Source: Hemicordylus capensis
Taxonomy: Eukaryota; Chordata; Lepidosauria; Squamata; Cordylidae
Length of the DNA: 64,000 nt
Direction: 5' to 3'
NCBI RefSeq assembly: GCF_027244095.1
Contig: NC_069657.1
Coordinates: forward strand, 149,726,857 to 149,790,856
In this document: positions 46,886 through 57,133 of the stretch, piece after piece
How the letters are laid out: each line of letters opens with the position of its first letter
Position numbering within the stretch: position 1 is the first letter of the stretch
Made by a program: the position numbers and the translations under genes
Notes under the pieces: generated by a model
The model's database searches: none
The model's input: the letters and a program-made list of their open reading frames with translations, nothing else
Told to the model about the DNA's origin: nothing

Positions 46886-47911
46886 GTGTGACCTCAAAAC
46901 AGAAGCAAGCAGCCCCTAGTATTAATTATTCTGTGGTGGCGAGGAGGGATAGCCGAGAAAGGGAGGCGCAGGAATTTTAAAAATAAATTGTAAGGCAGTG
47001 ATGGAAGCAGAAAGAGGGAGAATGGGGGCTATCCAAAAGCTGCTTTAGGGGCTTGCAACCTGCTTGCGCTTTGGGGAGAGGCAGTGGAGGAGAAAAAAGC
47101 CGGCTTGAGAGCAGGAAAGTGCTCCAGCCCAAGGAGTGGACTCTGCTTCCGAATTGCAAGTGGCTGCCAAAGTCATGCAAGCAGAGGGAAAAGGATTCCC
47201 ATGATGCTGGTTCTGCAAGTTGAGGTGGGAAGCAACTCTTTTCCTCCTTCATGTCACACCGCACATCCCCCTCCCTGCCTTATCATTGTTCCCTTTCCTC
47301 TCTTATCTTTCCTACCTTATACTGCACCTACACATGCTCTCACCAATCACCACAACTCACTTTGTTGTCACCACATTTCTCCACATTTCTCTTTGTTTTC
47401 CAATTGATAAAAGGGCAGGAGGAACCAATGGGACTCAAGGTTGCCTGGCTTTTTCTGGACCGCACTTATAATGTGCATGAGAGTATATAATGATTGCCCC
47501 CCAAAAGTGGGGTTAGCGATGAAATGTATGGAGCATGCAGCTGGGGTAGTGTGTGTATTTTACTTTTCCGGCCCACATTTTGTACCTCAGGTCTAGACAA
47601 GAGTACAGGATCAGGGTAGATCTTGCTACTTTAAAAAAATATATATTGTATGTTCTTTTTATTTTTTTTAATGTTTATTAAACAGTGCAGTTTGAACAGA
47701 GGCAGAGGAGGCACAAAGCACAAGAAGACTTCTTGCAGCCCACTCACATATCATCTTGTTTGATCTGATCAGTCATAAACGCCTATTCAGGTGGGCACAT
47801 AACTGCGCAAACAAAACTAATTTGGATAAGTACATAACATCCAGTCCAATCCCTTTCCTAGAAAAATGCCATGCTGGATCACTCTGCTTCTTCCTCCAGC
47901 ACCTTCCCCCT
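46886..47911. other. Upstream region of gene C
   Basis: May begin with the 3' LTR of the Gypsy fossil (unconfirmed). Short open frames without recognisable domains. An A/T-rich stretch at 47630-47690 precedes the gene C promoter. Confidence 0.3.
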
Positions 47912-47917
47912 TATAAA
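47912..47917 (+). promoter_or_regulatory. TATA box of gene C
   Basis: TATAAA in ccccttataaagaggg lies 57 bases before the gene C start codon, placing transcription start near 47940 and leaving a 5' leader of about 25-30 bases. This compact layout fits a regulated secretory-tissue gene, but use is inferred. Confidence 0.55.
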
Positions 47918-47968
47918 GAGGGTTGAGAAACTCCTCGTGCTGCCTTAGCAAACTGCACAACAATTAAC

Positions 47969-48007
47969 ATGACTTTGCTGCGCCTTTGCCTCATTGTGAC
48001 TTCCTTG
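47969..48007 (+). CDS. Olfactomedin-4-like gene C, exon 1 (signal peptide)
   Basis: ATG in a fair context (aacATGa) opens 13 codons, MTLLRLCLIVTSL, a hydrophobic signal-peptide-like segment, then a strong GTGAGT donor at 48008. It ends in phase 0, exactly matching the phase-0 acceptor of exon 2 at 56386. The TATA box at 47912 supports this start. Family members begin with a short signal-peptide exon, so position and phase agree. Some of the signal peptide would be completed by the first residues of exon 2 (VAADH). Confidence 0.65.
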
Positions 48008-48381
48008 GTGAGTATCTTGCTCAGAGAAGGGATGGTGGCCTGTTGGCTGGAGGGAGATAAGCCCTGACTGGAAACTAAGGTGTATGAAAAGATGAGCGAC
48101 TTTCCCCCTTTGGAAGCATCTCCGCTACAATGATGTATAAAGAGCAGCACAAGGCTGAGCCATAGAAAGACTTGTGGGAGCAAAGAGTGGATGGCAATTC
48201 TCTAGACAATGGTGGGGGGAGATGTTTCTGGCATAGTGTCTAGGTTCTAATTAGGCAAGTGAGAATTTAAAATCAGAACAATATGAGGAAATGGGGGGAA
48301 GTTAGCAATATAGGGAGTGACTTGGGCCAGAACTTTGTTACATTAAACATGTAGTTTGGCCATCCATGCATAACCCTAGAG

Positions 48382-48519
48382 CAGGGCTTCTCAATGTGTG
48401 GGTCCCCAGATGTTACTGGACTTCAGCTCCCATAATCCCCAGCCCCAGTGGCCTTTGGTTGGGAATTATGGGAGTTGAAGTCCAATCACATCTGGGGACC
48501 CACACGTTGAGAAGCCCTG
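48382..48519. mobile_element. hAT MITE with perfect target duplication
   Basis: 138 bases, almost entirely a hairpin: left CAGGGCTTCTCAATGTGTGG, right inverted CAGGGCTTCTCAACGTGTGG, with ggacttcagctcccataat / attatgggagttgaagtcc inside. Flanked by an exact 8-base repeat ccctagag (48374-48381, 48520-48527). Confidence 0.9.
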
Positions 48520-49185
48520 CCCTAGAGGAATCCAGTCAGGATCTGCATTACAGTGTGGGGAGCTTTAAACCCTTTCCACCTGCTATGGTCCTAATCCAGA
48601 TCATCTCTCCAGTTGTTCTTCCCCCACAGAGGGAAACTTCCATTGGCACCAAGTAAGCTGATGTAGTCAGGAAGGGTAAAGGGATATTATCTTTTTAATG
48701 GGTGTATGCTTTGTGTCTTTAATAGCTCCGTTATTACTGCTGCATGCTGGGAAAAGCTTCACCTGTTGATTTCTGCTTACTATGCAGCTATTAAAGGCAC
48801 AACATCTTTGTCTATACAAAAGGTGGCTATGCAGTCTGGAAAGCAACAAGTGGCCTTCCCACTGGTTCCTTCTTCCATTTAAATATGGATGCTCCACAGA
48901 TTATCATTCTCTCTGATCCAGCTGGGCAATGCATGTGAAACAGTAGGTTTCCACACAAGGATCCTCTGTTGGATTGGGAACCAATCTGGTGGCACATGCC
49001 TGGTTCCTGCTTGAATCTAAGCTCCAGTTTTCAAGGGGCCCTCGAATTAACTGCCTTCCATGGACCACCTTCTACCTGGGTGGATCTCAAGAGTGTCACT
49101 CTGCTGCCGCTACCACCACCACCACCACCACCACCACCACACAAAGGCTATGGACACAGAGTTGGTCTCAGGGATCAGCAGTGGG

Positions 49186-49725
49186 TCCAGTGGTATAGCA
49201 AGGATGCTGACAGCCCCTGTCCAGCCTGCTGCCGGTGGCCCTTATCACCCCAGCCATGCCAGGCATCAGATGCAGGGGGCGTGACCAAGTTAGCGAACAG
49301 GGCTGTGGACCCCATTTGGAAGTAAAATTCGGCCAGTGTTGCATTTGCAACAAGGTCAGGATGGTTTCTCCTTGCTTGTAAAAGCAGGGCTCCACCTTTG
49401 AGACGTTTTAGCCAGTGCTGAGCTCTCAGCCTGGCCAGGAACACCTCTCCCTGCTTTTGCAAGCAGAGAGAGATGTTCCTGGCCAGGCTGAGAGCCCAGG
49501 GCTGAGAGCACTGCTTTTGTAAGCAGGGAGAAACCATCCTGGCCACTCTGCAAAAGCGACGCTGGCTGAATTTTACTTCTACGCCGAGTGTGCCCCATTT
49601 GCTAATGTGGCCACACACCGCGCACCTGTCATCAGATGCAGGGGTGTGGCTGGGGCACCAGGCTGGCCCCTGGAACATGGTGGCTTGGGTTCTTTGAATC
49701 CGTTCGCTCAATGGCTGCCATGCCC
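49186..49725. repeat. Fold-back repeat in intron 1 of gene C
   Basis: Arms around 49313-49440 and 49460-49590 are inverted copies (gaagtaaaattcggccagtg / gctggctgaattttacttct; ggccaggaacacctctccct near 49432 / agagagatgttcctggcc near 49467). Outer sequences are also loosely inverted. Probably a non-autonomous DNA transposon. Confidence 0.55.
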
Positions 49726-52515
49726 CTGAATGGTTTCTTCTGAACCCTCAGCAACTGCCCAGTGATGCCCTGTCCAAGCTACTGGAACCACATGTGTGGT
49801 TTCTGTCCCTGGATCAGAAATTGTGTGTGCAGACTCATCTAGATCAGTTTTGACATCATCAGTTACTTATCTGGGAGTAAAGGGAATTTACTCCAGCTCC
49901 CACTTTCTCTACCAAAAGGTGATAGTTGCAGTCAGAACTGCCAGTGTGTTGACCTTTTTGATTCACAAATAAGCAAGCATGCAGCATTCCATATATATAG
50001 CTTTATCGGGGAAACTGCCAATGCAAAGAAACGGCACTGGGTTGCTTTTATAGACCCTGCCTTGTGTTTCCCTCTTGTCATGTATTCCTTTCTGCCATTC
50101 TACAAATCCTCCTTACATTATCCTTGCCATGTTCTGCCTTGCATCTCCAGCACCTTCTTATGTTGCTGCCTAATATTCCCTCCTGCCACAAAATCTCTCC
50201 CTTTGTCCAAACAAATATACTTTTAATGGTGAACCTACTGTGGAAACACATCACATTTGGGTTCGATGTACAGATGGGGCTCTGGTGATCCCTTCAAATG
50301 ATGTTGCCATACTGGCTCACACCCGTGTATGCTACTCACATGTGCCAATGTTTTGAGACCAACATGGGGAAATTACTTGAAACCAAATTTGCAGGCATGA
50401 ATAACTAATGGATCACAGTCCAGACAATGGTGAGGCATTAGGATACACCAGAGGAGCAAACAGAGCCAGAAGCAAGGCCTTTTGAAAACAAAGAGGTAAT
50501 GTTTGTTTTGTATAAAGCAGAGGCCTAATGTGACAATAAGATATTTGGCAACCTCAGTACAATTTTGGTTGTGCAGGGTGTGAAGGCAATTCCAGGGCTA
50601 GAGTAGCCTGACAAGAGATTGTTGGAGGGTGCGCTGAGTAGGTGGTGCAGAGAGAGAGTGTGTGTGTGAGAAGCAGCATGATGCTTGTCTTTTTTGCCTG
50701 CTGTCTTGTGGGAGATGCCAGAATGGTGGGCATTTGTGGGTGATACCAGGCAGGTGCTGTTCAGGCACCGAGCACATGCAAAAACTCCCCATGGGCTTGG
50801 AATGGGCACTCAACACTTAACCATGTGAGAGGACAAGAAGGAATGGGGAGTTGCTTGGGAACTACTGTTAATGGAACTGCCCTGGGGTGTTTGGTCAGCA
50901 CTCCAATGTTCAGGCTTTGTGGGGGAATTAGCTCTTAAAGGGGGTCAGCTCCACAAGTTTTAATTTGTGCAAACATTTGGATTCAAGAGATGACTGGATT
51001 GAGACAAGGTTATAGTTTCAAAATATAAAGAAGGTTTTTATTGTAGGAGGGGGTACAAGAAATAAATATGTGGTTAGAGCAATATTGCTATCAAAAATAT
51101 ATTTAAATATAATGAGGCATTTTAGCTTAAAGTCCAAATTGTGCAAGTTTCCGGGTGGGCAAGAGAAAGAAGCTAGAGAAATAGAGGTGAGGGTAGCTTG
51201 ATTTAAGAAGGAGATAGTTTGAGCCTAGTTGCCAGGCAAATGGTCACCTTCACCTGGATTCACCTGATCTGGACGACAGGACCTCAGGACTCTGGGGAGG
51301 GCTGCAAAATCTTGTCCTCCAAGACAGCGTGATTGAAAGCAGGAAGGTTGCAGGGATTAGTAGAGGGAGAGGTGCCCATGAGAAGGGTACCTCTGTGGGG
51401 CCAGCTTCCTATGGCGGCTAGGCAAACTGGATGGATCAGCAGAAGGATCACTCTGGGAAGTGGCATGATAAACTGGACACAACCTGGCGTGGCCTGTGAA
51501 CAGTGAATCACCCAAGAAGCTAGTGATTTCATTCAAGCCATTTTTATGTTGCAAGAGAGCACAAAGAATGCTCAATGGAATCTCAAGTATAGCACACGAT
51601 GGAGTATACAAAGAAGCACGAAGGTTGCTTGCTTGGGTCCTTGTTGGAGTCTCCAGTGACAAGCACAGGAGAGCCCAAGGTTGCTTGTCAGAGTCCCAAG
51701 TTGGATGTACAATGGAGCACTTGTATTTGGAGTCCCAGTTAGCAAACCCAAGGAAATACACAGGCTCATGGAAGTGGGGATACTTATATCCCAAAACATG
51801 CCTTGTGGGGAAAATTCCTACTGTCCTCCTTGTTTGATTAGAAGTGCCAGGATGGACCTGCACGGAATGTATTGTGTCTAATTGCTCTTTCCTGGGTGTA
51901 ACTATGTGGGGATCGCCTTCTGTGTGCAAGGCTGATTGTAATGAAAATCAGAGTATGCAAGTGTGCAAAAGAGTATCTGCCTGGATGGGCTCTCCAGTAA
52001 TCTATCCATAATTTCAATAGATATACCTCTAGGGCTATATCACTGACTCATCTTCTTTGTGATGGGGAGACCATTGCTTCACTACCTTATCTACTTTTCT
52101 TCCTGCTTGGCATAATCGGCTCGTTAGCGTGTCATTATCTCTTGTGAGAGGATGAGGGAGGTGAAGGCAGTTCACTCTGTTCAGTGGCCTTGGATGCCAG
52201 TTAACTCACTGTAGTTAACTCTGGAGTCTACTTAGCTGGGACTCCTGCATAAAGAAGGGGGGCGTGCATCAATCCCTGTTCCAATTTGCTTTGTTTATAG
52301 CCAAATCTAGGGGTGACTAGCCCATTACCAACTAAGTGACCTGTCCCCATGTGTGCTTTAAACTGAGAGCTCACATTGAGGTGTAGTTCCTGAGCATACC
52401 CAAAGTGCAACCTCCAAGCCTGGAGATGCAACTGCAAATATGGAAGCTCCCAGGAGCTGGGCAGGATAAGCACAGCAGGCAACATTAGGGAGAGCATCTC
52501 AGTATAGCATCAACC

Positions 52516-53070
52516 ATGCGAGTGTTCTTGAGGGGAAGCTTATGGTTCTGGGCCCAGTTCAAAGTGCTGGTTTTAATTTTTAAAGCCCTAAATGGCTTGG
52601 GACCAGGTTACCTGAGAGAGCACCCTGCCCCATATGTCCCTAGCTTAAGATCTTCTTCGGAGGCCCTCCTCCAGATGTCCCTGCCAAACAAGGTGAGGCA
52701 GGTGGCTACCAGGGAGAGGGCCTTTTCGGTGGTTGCACCCCATTTATGGAATAGCCTCTCCAGTGAGGTTCACCTGGCTTCATCACTTTGTTCTTTTAGA
52801 TGCCTGGTAAAGACCTTTTTGTTCACACAGGCCTTTTATATTTTGGTTTTTCAGATTTGATCTGATTTCTAACTAATTTTAAAATGAGTTTTTAAGCTGT
52901 TTTGTATTATATTTTGTATTTTCTTTTCTTCTTCTTTGTTATGATTTAATGTGTTCTGTGTTTTTATTGTATGTTTTAATCCTCTGTTGTGAGCCACCCA
53001 GAGAACAATTTGTTATGGGGTGGCTAACAAATAAATACATTATTATTTTTTATTACTATTTATTATTATG
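52516..53070 (+). mobile_element. L2/CR1-type LINE, 3' end
   Basis: 52552-52845 reads FKVLVLIFKALNGLGPGYL, then RERAFSVVAPHLWNSL and a FLFTQAF end, the ORF2 C terminus of L2/CR1 elements. The 3' UTR has gtgagccacccagagaacaa, then ggctaacaaataaatacatt and an ATT tail. 5'-truncated. Same family as 2175-2690. Confidence 0.75.
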
Positions 53071-53147
53071 CTATTTACACACAGTCTACCAGATGTTATT
53101 AACTGGATTTGGTACTTTAATTATCGGGCCCTTTCCAAGGGTCTAGG

Positions 53148-53460
53148 ATAGGAACATAGGAACATAGGAAACTGCAATATACTGAGTCAGCCATTGGTCT
53201 ATCTAGCTCAGTATTGTCTTCACAGACTGGCAGCAGCTTCTCCAAGGTTGCAGGCAGGAATCTCTCTCAGCCCTATCTTGGAGAAGCCAGGGAGGGAGCT
53301 TGGAACCTAGATGCTCTTCCCAGTGTGGCTCCATCCCCTAAGGGGAATATCTTCCAGTGCTCACACATCAAGTCTCCCACTGAGATGTAACCAGGGCAGA
53401 CCCTGCTTAGCTATGGGGACAAGTCATGCTTGCTACCACAAGACCAGCTCTCCTCCCCAA
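53148..53460 (-). mobile_element. Composite tRNA/5S-headed SINE
   Basis: Read on the minus strand the head is ggagagctggtcttgtggta (tRNA-like A box), then agctaagcagggtctgccct, then ggttacatctcagtggga, echoing the 5S rRNA promoter (AGCTAAGCAGGGTCGGGCCTGG, TTGGATGGGAGAC). The body (gtctatctagctcagtattg) is shared with the tRNA SINE at 6885-7062. Confidence 0.55.
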
Positions 53461-53499
53461 ACTAGGAGATAACTTTCTTTAGTTATCCTACTTCTTTAG

Positions 53500-53865
53500 G
53501 ATAACTAAAGAAAAATTAAAGATAGCGTTGTAGTATTTGTGCTGTCCTGTAGTGTGGCCTACTGTAGCTGATATGTTGTAATTTTATCGATGCCCAAGGT
53601 GTCAAGATGGTGTTCAAGTTATTTTAGTACTGCACCAAGGGCACCAACAACTATTGGCATCACTACTGCTTTCTTTTTCCAGAGCCACTCAATTTCAATC
53701 TGAAGGTCCTTGTATTTAGTTATTTTCTCCAATTGTTTTTCGTCAACTCGTCTATTCCCCTGGGATTGCAATATCAATTATCAGGACCCGATTCTTCTCG
53801 ATGACTGTCAGATACGGTGTATTATGTGCTAAATGCCTATCAGTTTGTATTCAAAAATCCCAAAT
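53500..53865 (-). mobile_element. R4-type LINE 3' fragment
   Basis: The reverse complement reads aataactaaatacaaggacc, tagttgttggtgcccttggt and aacaccatcttgacacc. It parallels the R4 copy at 18225-18380 (aaatacaaagatctacaaat, gtcattggtgccctgggtgc). It encodes the end of the endonuclease region only and is decayed. Confidence 0.6.
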
Positions 53866-53867
53866 GA

Positions 53868-54085
53868 TGATGATGATGATAATGATGATGATTTATTCAA
53901 TTTCTATACCGCCCTTCCAAAAATGGCTCAGGGCAGTTTACACAGAGAAATAATAAATAAATAAGATGGATCCCTGTCCCCAAAGAGCTCACAATCTAAA
54001 AAGAAACACAAGATAGACACCAGCAACAGTCACTGGAGGTACTGTTCTGGGGGTGGATAGGGCCAGTTACTCTCTCCCTGCTAAA
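53868..54085 (-). mobile_element. L2-type LINE 3' end with GAT-repeat tail
   Basis: Antisense: tctataccgcccttccaaaa, ccccaaagagctcacaatct and ctgttctgggggtggatagg. The GATGAT tail is at 53866-53892. Same 3' UTR as 5780-5958. Confidence 0.65.
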
Positions 54086-54184
54086 TAAAGAGAATCACCA
54101 TGTTAAAAGGTGCTTCTTTGCCAAGTTAGCAGGGGTAACCTGCTAAGCAGGTTACCAGCATATGTATCACTTATGAAGCAAGGC

Positions 54185-54697
54185 TACAGCATTTGGGGCT
54201 CTTTAGTTTTGAAAAGAAGTGACTAAGAGGAGACATTATAGAACTGTATAAAATTATGCATGGAGGAGAGAAAGTGGACAGATTATTATTTTCTTCTTCT
54301 CCCTCTCTCACAATACTAGAACCAGGGGTCATTCCATGAGAAGATTGGGAATTTTAGGACTGACAAAAAGAAGTACTTTCTCACACAATGTGTAATTAAT
54401 TTATGGAATTCTTTGCCATGAGATGTGGTGATGGCCACTAACTTGAATGGCTTTAAAGGGTGGGGGGCTTAGACAGATTCATGGATGACAGATCTATCAA
54501 TGGCAACTAGTCTGGTGGATATAGGCCACCTCCAGCTTCAGAGGTGAGATGCTTCTCAATAACAGTTGCAGGGGAGCAACAACAAGAGAGAGGACATGCC
54601 CTCTTGCCTGTGGGCTTCCTAGGTGGGCCACTGTGTGAAACAGGATGCTGGTCTAGATAAGCCTTGGGCCTGATCCAGCAGGGCTGTTCTTATGCCC
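54185..54697 (+). mobile_element. CR1 LINE 3' end
   Basis: Shows the familiar CR1 3' region: gactaagaggagacattata, aattatgcatggaggagaga, ttatggaattctttgccatg, gataggcc-like text, then gggcctgatccagcagggct and gttcttatg at 54688-54696. It is mostly untranslated region with the last ORF2 part. Confidence 0.7.
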
Positions 54698-54807
54698 TGG
54701 GGCTGGCACATGCCTCTCTTTGCTTTATCAGACAGTGTGTATCTCAGTGTCCCCTGTGTCTCATTGCTGTCACACCTTCCCCTCCAGCACCCAAAGTGGA
54801 CAAATTT

Positions 54808-55680
54808 GGTGTGAAGTGATCAGTCACCCCTCCCTCTGAAGAGTTAACAGGGAGTGAACCCTTTTCTTGACTGATACGCTGGTGAACTCCAGGGCAGTCA
54901 ATCAGTACACCAGGTGGGTGGGACCTAGAAAGCAGTTGCATGGAATTCTGGGAACAAGAAAAAAAGCGTGTGCAGAAAGGCTTAGTGAGGGGCAATGGAG
55001 TTTACTCCCTCATGGTCGAAGCCAGCATGGAGGTTTCTCTCATGGAATAACTATATAGATCCTTAAAAGAAAGGACTGCAGTAAGCTTGATTCTCCTCAG
55101 GAATTGGGTGAGTTCAAGGAAAAGGGAATTCAGCATAGGGAACAGTTTGTTAGTCAAATTGCGTGTTAGAAACTTATATTTCTTTGTGTGTGTGTTTTGC
55201 ATGTTCCTGACACTGGTTTATTATAGTTTACCTGCAACATAATTGAAATAAGAAGCACTAGCCTATGCCCGTCCTACCTAGAGTGTTGCAAAAGACTCTA
55301 TAAACATTTAAATGTGCCTAAGACAACCTGTTTTTGTAATCTGCTAAAAGAAAGCCTCAGAAGGAAGCAGTCTGCAGTAATGGAATAAAACTGTTTTTTT
55401 AAAGTCTTTTCTTTTTACAAGCCCCTCCGAATTGATTTTTAACTCAGGAAAAGGGGGGAGGGGTTTCCCCTCTGGTGCAACACATCCTCAGACATTCAGC
55501 AGCTATCCGTTTTCTCATCCCGTGTTAAGTTTACATGTGGAAGGGGCTTTTTTCCGTTTTGTCCAATACCCAGTTGCAGAGGGACCTTGGATTACAGCAC
55601 CCAGTCCGCTGGTCTGGCTCTCTGCAAGTTTTAGGGGGTTTGGTGGCAGCATTTTGAACCTAGCGATAATATAGAATAGT
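54808..55680 (+). repeat. LTR-like repeat blocks A and B (fossil)
   Basis: 54808-55215 is block A (see 27166-27550). 55205-55680 is block B, found inverted at 27640-28250. A TG-start (tgtgaagtgatcag) and a CA-end candidate (ttcctgaca at about 55212) hint that block A is a solo LTR. Family not named. Confidence 0.4.
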
Positions 55681-56385
55681 TTTAGGAGAAGCCGAGCCAG
55701 GCAGCTCAGCAGGGATGTTTCAGCATTTCTTGATTCAGCATTTCTTTCCCTCGCGTGAGCTTGCTCTGACACAAAGGCTTTAATCTGCTACATGGTGTAG
55801 GAAAGGAGAGTATGCTGGCAGCAAGAGACTGGGACTAGTTAAACTGGAGACTGCACATGCTGCTTGACAGAGCAAGGAACAACAAGCAGCCTTGTCCTTG
55901 CTCCAGGGCCAGTGTGTGCTACCGCTTGCCGTGTCAGGCAGCATGTGCTGCTGCCAGTTTTGCCAGTCTCTGACTCTCACTATCACCACCCTCTCCCTTC
56001 CAGCTTGCTTGTGCTGCTGGAGGGGAAGGTCTGGTGGCAATGATTGGCAGGGGTTGGTGAAACTGGAGGCAGTGCCCACTGCTCGATACAGCAAGCAGCA
56101 GCATGCTCCAGCCCCAGGACAAACCCAGAACACATGTCCAGAAGGTGAGGAGAAGAGGGGTGCCATGAGTGCCAGCCTCTGGCCCTGCAGGCAGGACCAG
56201 GGAGCAGAGGGGAGGTTGCATCAGTGCTGGAGACACCCAGGGAACTGGGCTGGGGCCAGGCGAGGTAGTGCATTGCAACTCGCATCAAGTAATGAGAAGT
56301 AATGAGCCATCTCTGGTTATGAAGATGTAAGGAAAAGGTATCCAAACACTGACTTCTATTTGCGTGTTTGTTTCTATCATCCTAG

Positions 56386-56556
56386 GTGGCTGCAGATCAT
56401 ATCATCTTCGATGATATGCCAATAGCAAGGGAGGGGAACAACGAGTGTGTTTGCAGTATAGAGCTCCCAGATGATGTCTTTCCGCAGCATATGATTGATT
56501 TCCTGAAGGAATCCCACACCAATATGACGCATATTATTGACCAAGAGCTAGATAAG
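56386..56556 (+). CDS. Olfactomedin-4-like gene C, exon 2 (CxC exon)
   Basis: The acceptor ATCATCCTAG ends at 56385 and the GTAAGG donor is at 56557. It is 57 codons in phase 0, the same length as gene A exon 2. It reads NNECVCSIELPDDVFPQHMI, with CxC followed by an FP motif, as in OLFM4 and gene A (GQCICSMELAHVVFP). NMT is a sequon. Only about 40% of residues match gene A exon 2, so this is an older paralog rather than part of the recent duplication. No exon 3 is found in the 7.4 kb to the window edge; the gene either has a long intron 2 or is incomplete. Confidence 0.8.
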
Positions 56557-56860
56557 GTAAGGGGTGACCTCTTGACATAGAGAAGCCAGCAAAGGTGCTC
56601 CTTGTGACCTTGAGATTTTAACACTACCTTGTTGTGCCCTATTTCAGCCAGCCCAGCACTACATTCTAACACAGAATTATACGATTTTAGAGTTGGAAGG
56701 GGCCCTGGAAATCTTTTAGTCCAACCCCATGATCAATGCTATAGCATCTCTGACAGACAGTTGAGAGGAGGGCAACAGAGATGTTGAGGGGCCTGGAAAT
56801 CAAGTCCTGTGAAGGCTGGTTGAAGGAGTTGGGTATGTTTTGCCTGGACAAGAGAAGACT

Positions 56861-57026
56861 CAGGGGTGTAGCTATAATTGAGTGGATGGGTTCAAAGAAC
56901 CTGCCCCCCCAGCTCCTGAGGGCCCCCCAGCTCCACCCTTCCCTATTTTCTTCATTATCTCCCTCACTCTGAGGGGCCACATGGGAGGGGTGAACACGGG
57001 CCCCCTCTCCCCTAGCTACACCCCAG
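56861..57026. mobile_element. hAT MITE (CAGGGGTGTAGCTA family)
   Basis: 166 bases with left end CAGGGGTGTAGCTATAA and right end CTAGCTACACCCCAG. Flanking 8-mers agaagact (56853-56860) and agaagatt (57027-57034) match at 7 of 8. A related fragment is at 27095-27165. Confidence 0.75.
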
Positions 57027-57133
57027 AGAAGATTGAGGGGGATATGACTGCAGTCTTCAGATATCTGAAAGCCCCCTTGCACTCAACCAATTCCAGTTTA
57101 TCAACATCCTTGTTAAAATTGAGGTCCCAGAAC

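Larger units (their letters stand above)
48008..56385 (+). other. Intron 1 of gene C
   Basis: An 8.4-kb intron, phase 0, from GTGAGT to CATCCTAG. It contains a hAT MITE (48382), a CCA microsatellite (about 49111-49140), a fold-back (49186-49725), L2 fragments (52516, 53868), a tRNA/5S-headed SINE (53148), an R4 fragment (53500), a CR1 3' end (54185) and LTR-like blocks (54808-55680). 49726-52515 holds no recognised gene; 50880-51950 may be LTR-derived. Confidence 0.6.

Noticed and set aside
49090-49284. His- and Thr-repeat peptides near 49111
   Set aside because: Translation of a CCA microsatellite in three frames.
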